Source: Chitinophagaceae bacterium
Lineage (GTDB): Bacteria > Bacteroidota > Bacteroidia > Chitinophagales > Chitinophagaceae
Direction: 5' to 3'
NCBI GenBank assembly: GCA_016787105.1
Contig: JAEUVI010000248.1
Span: 1-11,049 of the forward strand
DNA: 11,049 nt
Shown here piece after piece: positions 5,990 through 11,049 of the stretch (position 1 is its first letter; the number at the start of each line of letters is the position of its first letter). Below the pieces are notes generated by a model. The model was given only the letters and a program-made list of their open reading frames with translations. It ran no database searches and was not told where the DNA came from. A program made the position numbers and the translations under genes.

Positions 5990-6029
5990 AAAAAAGTAAA
6001 AGAGTCATACTGTAAGGCAGTATGACTCT
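5990..6029 (-). terminator. Hairpin between clpB and the DsbA-like gene
   Basis: AGAGTCATACTG (6001-6012) and CAGTATGACTCT (6018-6029) form a perfect 12-bp stem with a 5-base loop. Read on the minus strand it is followed by TTTTACTTTTTT, an intrinsic terminator for clpB. It ends about 37 bases before the next minus-strand start codon. Confidence 0.85.
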
Positions 6030-6081
6030 GGTTTTCCACTCATTGCAGCTTCTGTAAAAACTGCTTCTTATATATTCTTCG

Positions 6082-8724
6082 TTACGAAGCTGTTTTTGAT
6101 TCTTTTCCCTTTGTTGCCGGCTTTACTGATGCTGCTTCATTCCTGAATACAACAGTGTTATCAAAAACATCTACAAGAACCGGCAAAGATTTATTAATGT
6201 CTCCTGCAAGTATCTTTCTGCTGAGCTGGTTTACTATTTCTTTTTGTATCAATCTCTTCAACGGCCTGGCACCAAACTGCGGATCAAAACCCTGCTCTGC
6301 CAGGAATTCCAATGCATAATCGCTGAATTCCAACCGGATACCACTATCTAACACTAATTGCTTCAAATTGTTCAGTTGAATCCTTACAATACCCATAATT
6401 TCTTTTTTAAGCAAAGGTTGGAACATAATTATTTCATCAACCCTGTTCAAAAATTCCGGGCGAATTGTTTGGCGCAACAGGTTCATCACTTCAACTTTCG
6501 CTTTTTCGGTAGCTTTTTCAAGTGTTTTTTCATTCACATCTTCAAAAGCCTCTTGTATGAGATGGCTTCCTATATTACTGGTCATGATAATGATGGTGTT
6601 CTTGAAATTCACAACACGGCCTTTATTATCAGTCAGCCTTCCATCATCAAGGACCTGCAGTAATATATTCCATACATCCGGGTGCGCTTTTTCTATTTCA
6701 TCGAGCAGTACAACGCTATATGGTTTGCGGCGTACAGCTTCTGTTAATTGACCTCCTTCATCATAACCTACATAACCGGGAGGCGCACCAACCAATCTTG
6801 ATACCGTATGCTTTTCCTGGTACTCGCTCATGTCGATACGTGTCATCATGCTCTCATCATCAAACAAATATTCAGCTAATGCTTTTGCAAGTTCCGTTTT
6901 ACCTACACCGGTAGTACCGAGAAATATAAATGAACCAATTGGCTTCTTTGGATCCTGCAAGCCTGCACGGCTTCTCCTGATTGCATCGGCAACTGCTGTA
7001 ATTGCTTCATCCTGTCCTACAACCCGCTCATGCAGGTGCTGCTCGAGGTTGAGCAATTTTTCTTTATCGCCCTGCAACATTTTTGTTACCGGGATACCAG
7101 TGGCTTTAGCGACGCTCTCCGCAATGTCTTCCGCATCTACTTCTTCTTTCAGCAATCTTTTTTCATTGATAGAATCCAACTGCGCTGAAAATTTATTAAT
7201 AAGTTGTTCCTGTTCTTTTACCTTGCCATACCGTATTTCAGCTACTTTGCCATAATCTCCATTACGCTCAGCTTGTTCCGCCTCTAACTTTAATTGTTCA
7301 ATTGAAGCTTTTGCATTCTGTACTTTTTCTACAATTTCTTTTTCTTCTTTCCATTTCGCTTTGAATGTATCACGCTCTACAGAAAGGTTTGCTATTTCCG
7401 TATTCAGTTCTTTTAGCTTCACTTCATCATTCTCACGTTTAATAGCTTCGCGTTCTATTTCCAACTGGCGAATCTGCCTTTCCAGTCTATCCAGGTCTTC
7501 CGGCATGCTATTCATTTCCAATCGCAATTTTGCCGCACTTTCATCAATAAGATCAATCGCTTTATCCGGCAAAAAACGATCTGTGATATAGCGGTGCGAC
7601 AATTCAACCGCAGCTATAATCGCTTCGTCTTTGATACGCACATGATGGTGTGTTTCATACCGATCTTTCAATCCACGAAGGATAGAAATCGCATCTTCTA
7701 CAGATGGTTCTTCTATCATTACCTTCTGAAAACGTCGCTCCAGCGCTTTGTCTTTTTCGAAAAATTTCTGGTATTCATTTAATGTAGTAGCTCCTACAGC
7801 ACGCAATTCACCCCGGGCCAGTGCAGGTTTCAGAATGTTGGCTGCATCCATAGCGCCTTCACCACCACCAGCACCAACCAATGTGTGTATTTCATCAATG
7901 AACAAAACTATTTCCCCATCACTTGATGAAACTTCTTTTACCACACCCTTCAACCGCTCTTCGAATTCGCCTTTGTATTTTGCGCCGGCTATGAGCTGCC
8001 CCATATCCAAAGCATAAATAATTTTTGATTTCAGGTTTTCAGGCACATCACCATTTACAATACGATGTGCAATACCTTCAGCTATTGCTGTTTTACCAAC
8101 ACCGGGTTCACCAACAAGTATCGGGTTATTTTTTGTACGGCGGGAAAGTATATGCAATGTCCGGCGGATTTCTTCATCCCGACCTATTACAGGATCAAGC
8201 TTTCCCTGTCTTGCCATTTCATTCAGGTTCTTCGCATACTTATTTAATGAATTGAACTCCTGCGATTGTGTTTGTGATGTAACAGTTTCTCCCTTACGCA
8301 AATCTTTAATTGCAGTTATCAATCCTTTTTCTGTTAGGCCTGCATTTTTCAGCAATTTTGCTGCTGCGTCATTGCCTTGCACAATCGCCAGTAATAAGTG
8401 CTCCGGTGTTACAAATTCATCATTGAATTGTTTTAATGCTGCGCCTGCCCGCAATATTACGCTGTTTGCATCGCGGCTTATTGATTGTGCAGCTTCGCCG
8501 GATACTTTCGGAAGTTTGTTGATTAACTCATCCAGTTTTGTGTCAACCAGGTTAAGTGTAACATTGTTTTTCTTCAGCAAATAATCCACTGGAGAATCCT
8601 GCTGATCAAGCAACGCTTTCAGGATATGTTCCGTTTCTATGTTTGCGTTTTGTGAATTAAATGCTAATTGCTGCGCCTGTTGTATGGCTTCGGCAGCTTT
8701 TATTGTAAAATTTCCTAAGTTCAT
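6082..8724 (-). CDS. clpB: ATP-dependent disaggregase ClpB
   Basis: ClpB is the hexameric AAA+ chaperone that, with DnaK/DnaJ/GrpE, threads and refolds proteins from aggregates in the cytoplasm after heat stress. The 880 residues are close to the family norm (E. coli 857). Order: Clp-N repeats (about 1-145); first AAA+ module with Walker A GEPGVGKTA (about 205-213) and Walker B VLFIDEIHT; a coiled-coil middle domain (about 405-530, rich in Glu/Lys, RLERQIRQLEIEREAI), which distinguishes ClpB from ClpA and ClpC; second AAA+ module with Walker A GTTGVGKTE and Walker B VVLLDEIEKA; then the C-terminal small domain with FGARPLKRLIQKEI. The pore loops KYKGEFEERLKG and GYVGYDEGG are present. There is no IGF/IGL-type ClpP-docking loop. 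All motifs are intact. It is followed by a strong hairpin and then a DsbA-like gene. Confidence 0.98.
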   Translation of the reverse strand: MNLGNFTIKAAEAIQQAQQLAFNSQNANIETEHILKALLDQQDSPVDYLLKKNNVTLNLVDTKLDELINKLPKVSGEAAQSISRDANSVILRAGAALKQFNDEFVTPEHLLLAIVQGNDAAAKLLKNAGLTEKGLITAIKDLRKGETVTSQTQSQEFNSLNKYAKNLNEMARQGKLDPVIGRDEEIRRTLHILSRRTKNNPILVGEPGVGKTAIAEGIAHRIVNGDVPENLKSKIIYALDMGQLIAGAKYKGEFEERLKGVVKEVSSSDGEIVLFIDEIHTLVGAGGGEGAMDAANILKPALARGELRAVGATTLNEYQKFFEKDKALERRFQKVMIEEPSVEDAISILRGLKDRYETHHHVRIKDEAIIAAVELSHRYITDRFLPDKAIDLIDESAAKLRLEMNSMPEDLDRLERQIRQLEIEREAIKRENDEVKLKELNTEIANLSVERDTFKAKWKEEKEIVEKVQNAKASIEQLKLEAEQAERNGDYGKVAEIRYGKVKEQEQLINKFSAQLDSINEKRLLKEEVDAEDIAESVAKATGIPVTKMLQGDKEKLLNLEQHLHERVVGQDEAITAVADAIRRSRAGLQDPKKPIGSFIFLGTTGVGKTELAKALAEYLFDDESMMTRIDMSEYQEKHTVSRLVGAPPGYVGYDEGGQLTEAVRRKPYSVVLLDEIEKAHPDVWNILLQVLDDGRLTDNKGRVVNFKNTIIIMTSNIGSHLIQEAFEDVNEKTLEKATEKAKVEVMNLLRQTIRPEFLNRVDEIIMFQPLLKKEIMGIVRIQLNNLKQLVLDSGIRLEFSDYALEFLAEQGFDPQFGARPLKRLIQKEIVNQLSRKILAGDINKSLPVLVDVFDNTVVFRNEAASVKPATKGKESKTAS

Positions 8725-8812
8725 AATCTAAGTTTATAGTAGTGTTTTTATGATTTGGTTTACCAGCTTTTGTTGTTATCTTAAACGGTGTTTACGCTAA
8801 ATAATTAATTCC

Positions 8813-8820
8813 CAAAATTA
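8813..8820 (-). promoter_or_regulatory. Possible -7 box for clpB
   Basis: TAATTTTG on the minus strand matches TAnnTTTG and would give a leader of about 80 bases before the clpB ATG. No clear -33 element is seen at the right spacing. A 5-bp inverted repeat (TAAAC-GGT-GTTTA, 8782-8794) lies in the leader; no CIRCE-type heat-shock element was found. Confidence 0.35.
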
Positions 8821-8944
8821 AACAGACAATGAGCGGTCCCGAAAAATTTAGGGAGTAACAAAGTTTAATAATAATTCCAAAGCTGCTTTCAAAAAACTAA
8901 CTGAAATTATCAAATCACAATCCAAGTCAAAAATTAAAGCAAGA

Positions 8945-9997
8945 ATGTCATATAAAAATAGCTCTATCTGCATGAAAGTCATGATTGTAGCGGGTTTTCT
9001 GCTAATATTACAGCCTGCGAAAAGCCAAACAGCTGGATTTGATGGGCTGACTGAAACACTCACAGCGAATCAGAAAGCGATGGGTAACAATTTTGTTGCT
9101 ATGATTTGGCAGGGCGATACTGTGGTTTATAAAAAAGAATTTGGCGAACTGAATGCGAAAACTGCTGTACCCATTGCTGATGCAAGTAAATGGCTAACCG
9201 CCGCATTGGTCATGCAATTTGTGGATGAAGGAAAAATTTCGCTGGATGATAAAATCACGAAGTGGTTGCCAGAGTATGCGAGGTATGGTAAGAATTATAT
9301 CACTATCCGGCTTTGCCTTGCAAATATGACCGGCATACAATACAGCGATAAAACGCCTCCTAATCCTTTCAGAAAAAAAACAACAACGCTTGAAGAAGAA
9401 GTGAATGCTTATGCTTCGCGGGAAATACAAACAAACCCGGGAACAGAATTCCGCTATAATAATATGGGTGCTGATATTGCCGGGCGGGTATTGGAAGTAT
9501 TGAGTAAAAAACGCTTTGACATGCTGATCCGCCAAAAGCTATTCGTGCCAATGGGTATGCGGCGTACCACATTTACAAATATGGAAGGCGGCGCGGTTAG
9601 TCCGTCAGATGGCGCGCAGTCAAGCGCTGAAGATTACATAAAATTCCTGGGTATGCTGCTCAACAAAGGAAAGTATGGTGGCAAACAAATACTGAGCGAA
9701 GAATCGGTAAATACGATGATGCAATCGATCACTACATTAAACATCATCAAATCGCCCCCCAAATCCATGCAGGGATATGATTACGCAATGGGAAGTTGGG
9801 TAATGGAAGCGGATGCGAATGCAAAATCAATTGTACTTTCCTGCCCCAGCTTTACAGGTACATGGCCGGTAATTGATTATTGCCGGGGCTATGCTTATCT
9901 TATTCTTTCGAAAAAATTATTTGAAGAAGATAAAGCTGAAGTGAATAAACAAGTGAAGAGTGTGCTGGATGAGAAGTTTGGTTCGCAGTGCAAATGA
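8945..9997 (+). CDS. Secreted beta-lactamase-fold serine hydrolase homologue lacking the nucleophilic Ser
   Basis: A 350-residue exported protein of the Beta-lactamase (class C/esterase/PBP-like) family. The signal peptide ends near AKSQ (25-28); an internal ATG at 8972 (Met10, MKVMIVAGFLLIL) would give a more classical one, so the start is uncertain by 9 codons. The region that is normally IASxSKxxTAxAVMQLVEEGKLxLDD reads IADASKWLTA, then MQFVDEGKISLDD: Lys82 of SxxK is kept but the Ser is Asp79 (GAT at 9179-9181). The second motif Y-x-N is intact (Tyr171-Asn172-Asn173, in FRYNNMGADIAG). The C-terminal segment SFTGTWPVIDYCRGY (302-316) replaces the K/H-T/S-G motif, as in the GTxPxID subgroup of this family. 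Without the acylating Ser it is probably catalytically inactive or works differently; a binding role at the cell wall is one possibility. The gene is divergent from clpB and monocistronic. Confidence 0.85.
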   Translation: MSYKNSSICMKVMIVAGFLLILQPAKSQTAGFDGLTETLTANQKAMGNNFVAMIWQGDTVVYKKEFGELNAKTAVPIADASKWLTAALVMQFVDEGKISLDDKITKWLPEYARYGKNYITIRLCLANMTGIQYSDKTPPNPFRKKTTTLEEEVNAYASREIQTNPGTEFRYNNMGADIAGRVLEVLSKKRFDMLIRQKLFVPMGMRRTTFTNMEGGAVSPSDGAQSSAEDYIKFLGMLLNKGKYGGKQILSEESVNTMMQSITTLNIIKSPPKSMQGYDYAMGSWVMEADANAKSIVLSCPSFTGTWPVIDYCRGYAYLILSKKLFEEDKAEVNKQVKSVLDEKFGSQCK

Positions 9998-10006
9998 TAT
10001 TCAGTA

Positions 10007-10075
10007 TATGATGCCAGATATACGAAATGACTGTATTGTTATCAACTTTAGCAAAATCGTATATCCGACATCATA
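10007..10075 (-). repeat. Large inverted repeat after xylA, possible terminator or 3' hairpin
   Basis: The arms at 10007-10025 and 10057-10075 are 19 bases each and match at 17 positions, around a 31-base loop. The two mismatches are C/A and A/C on the plus strand but become G·U pairs in minus-strand RNA, so the stem is fully paired only in the xylA transcript. The stem starts 11 bases after the xylA stop. No strong T-tract follows on either strand, so it may be an RNA-stability element, a weak terminator or a dispersed intergenic repeat. The hexamer GACATC recurs at 10067-10072 and 10081-10086. Confidence 0.6.
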
Positions 10076-10085
10076 CCTCTGACAT

Positions 10086-11049
10086 CTAAATGTATTGATT
10101 AATTATATTTTCCAACCACTCTTGTCTTCCGCTTCTTTGTTGCGGTTCTCCGTTAGCGATTGCAAAATCACGCAGGTCTTCGAGCTTAAGGTTTCCGTTT
10201 TCATATTCTTTCCCTTTTCCACTATCAAACGAAGAATACCTGTTTGCCCGGATTTCTTTATACTTTGATTTTTGCAAAATATTATCTGCAATCACCAATG
10301 CCCTTGCAAAAGCATCCATACCACCGATATGTGCGTGGAAGATATCTTCAAGATCCGTTGAGTTTCTTCTTGTCTTCGCATCAAAGTTTACACCACCTCC
10401 GCCAAAGCCGCCAGCTTCAAGAATTACCAACACGCTTTCTACGAGTTCATTCAGGTTCATCGGGAACTGATCAGTATCCCAGCCATTCTGGTAATCACCG
10501 CGATTGGCATCAATGCTGCCAAGCATACCTGCATCTGCAGCAACCTGTAATTCATGTTGAAATGTATGACCAGCAAGTGTAGCATGATTTACCTCTACAT
10601 TTATTTTAAAATCTTTATCCAGGCCATACTGTCTTAAAAAACCAATTACCGTAGCACTGTCATAATCATACTGATGTTTGGTTGGCTCGCAAGGTTTTGG
10701 TTCTATAAAAAACACACCTTTGAAACCTTGCTTTCTTGCATAGTCTTTCGCCATATTCAGAAAACGGCCCAGGTGGTCAATTTCACGTTTCATGTTTGTA
10801 TTCAGCAAGCTCATATATCCTTCACGGCCACCCCAGAAAACATAATTCTCACCACCCAATGCGATTGTAGCATCAAGCGCATTTTTTACCTGCGTACCCG
10901 CATAAGCAACTACTGAAAAGTCAGGATTGGTAGATGCGCCATTCATGTAGCGTGGGTTACTGAAAACATTTGCAGTGCCCCATAATAATTTTACACCGCT
11001 TGCCGCCTGCTTTTGCTTCGCATAATCAACAATCGCCTGCATATGGCTT
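10086..11049 (-). CDS. xylA: Xylose isomerase (5' partial)
   Basis: XylA interconverts D-xylose and D-xylulose (and glucose and fructose) with two divalent metals, the first step of the isomerase route of xylose catabolism in the cytoplasm. The frame is open to the right edge (Ser-His precede the Met at 11042), so that Met is internal and about 115-125 N-terminal residues, including the catalytic His-Asp pair of the FHDxD region, lie outside. The visible 320 residues carry KLLWGTANVFSNPRYMNGA, GGENYVFWGGREGY, the metal-site FIEPKPCEPTKHQYD, VEVNHATLAGHTFQHE, the metal-binding aspartates in SIDANRGDYQNGWDTDQFP, and GGFGGGGVNFDAKTRRN. Length and motifs fit the 440-residue class II isomerases. 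All visible metal and substrate residues are intact. The gene ends with TAG at 10086-10088, facing the serine-hydrolase gene. Confidence 0.97.
   Translation of the reverse strand, partial: SHMQAIVDYAKQKQAASGVKLLWGTANVFSNPRYMNGASTNPDFSVVAYAGTQVKNALDATIALGGENYVFWGGREGYMSLLNTNMKREIDHLGRFLNMAKDYARKQGFKGVFFIEPKPCEPTKHQYDYDSATVIGFLRQYGLDKDFKINVEVNHATLAGHTFQHELQVAADAGMLGSIDANRGDYQNGWDTDQFPMNLNELVESVLVILEAGGFGGGGVNFDAKTRRNSTDLEDIFHAHIGGMDAFARALVIADNILQKSKYKEIRANRYSSFDSGKGKEYENGNLKLEDLRDFAIANGEPQQRSGRQEWLENIINQYI

Noticed and set aside
6046..6092. CAGCTTC/GAAGCTG and CTTCG/CGAAG inverted repeats around the clpB stop codon
   Set aside because: The two short stems are mutually exclusive and lack a T-tract; the hairpin at 6001-6029 is the obvious terminator.
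6358..8584. Many long plus-strand ORFs opposite clpB
   Set aside because: They are antisense shadows of a highly conserved gene, low in protein-like features, overlapping each other in different frames.
1..11049. Accessory or defence system, mobile element, CRISPR array, or tRNA/rRNA genes
   Set aside because: No transposase, integrase, nuclease, reverse transcriptase, repeat-spacer array or cloverleaf was found; the genes are housekeeping or envelope functions with uniform style across the window.

Overview
The window looks like an ordinary chromosomal segment of a Bacteroidota bacterium, probably from the Chitinophagia/Chitinophagaceae side. The reasons are its low-to-moderate GC, promoter-like TAnnTTTG boxes instead of TATAAT, a short stand-alone RRM protein, a secreted protein with an N-terminal carboxypeptidase-regulatory-like domain, and mostly AT-rich leaders without Shine-Dalgarno sequences. 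The lineage is an inference from style and protein families, not from a marker gene.

Layout, left to right. The 3' part of queA (tRNA queuosine synthesis, +) runs off the left edge and ends at a strong hairpin terminator. It is followed by a secreted alpha/beta-hydrolase (+, 1104-2018). That gene meets tail-to-tail, only 2 bp apart, a secreted carboxypeptidase-regulatory-like domain protein (-, 2021-3250). A 359-bp gap with folded structure leads into a lytic transglycosylase (+, 3610-4458) with a clear terminator. Next come a stand-alone RRM RNA-binding protein (+, 4755-5045), which has a good Bacteroidota-type promoter and a long leader carrying a direct repeat, and a small basic protein of unknown function (+, about 5119-5367).

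On the minus strand, clpB (8724-6082) is followed by a DsbA-fold protein (5952-5386), with a perfect hairpin between them. To the right, divergent from clpB, is a secreted beta-lactamase-fold serine-hydrolase homologue (+, 8945-9997). The minus-strand xylA gene (xylose isomerase, 5' end beyond the right edge) converges on it, and a large inverted repeat lies between the two stop codons.

How the genes work together: this is mostly unlinked housekeeping and envelope functions (tRNA modification, protein disaggregation, peptidoglycan turnover, sugar catabolism, RNA binding) with no multi-gene accessory system. I see no mobile element, CRISPR array, phage, toxin-antitoxin or defence operon, and no tRNA or rRNA. 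The observations most worth a second look are two apparently active-site-degenerate proteins (the serine hydrolase with Asp in place of the nucleophilic Ser, and the DsbA-like protein with SxxC instead of CxxC), the leader of the RRM gene with the small basic ORF behind it, and the structured region before the transglycosylase.
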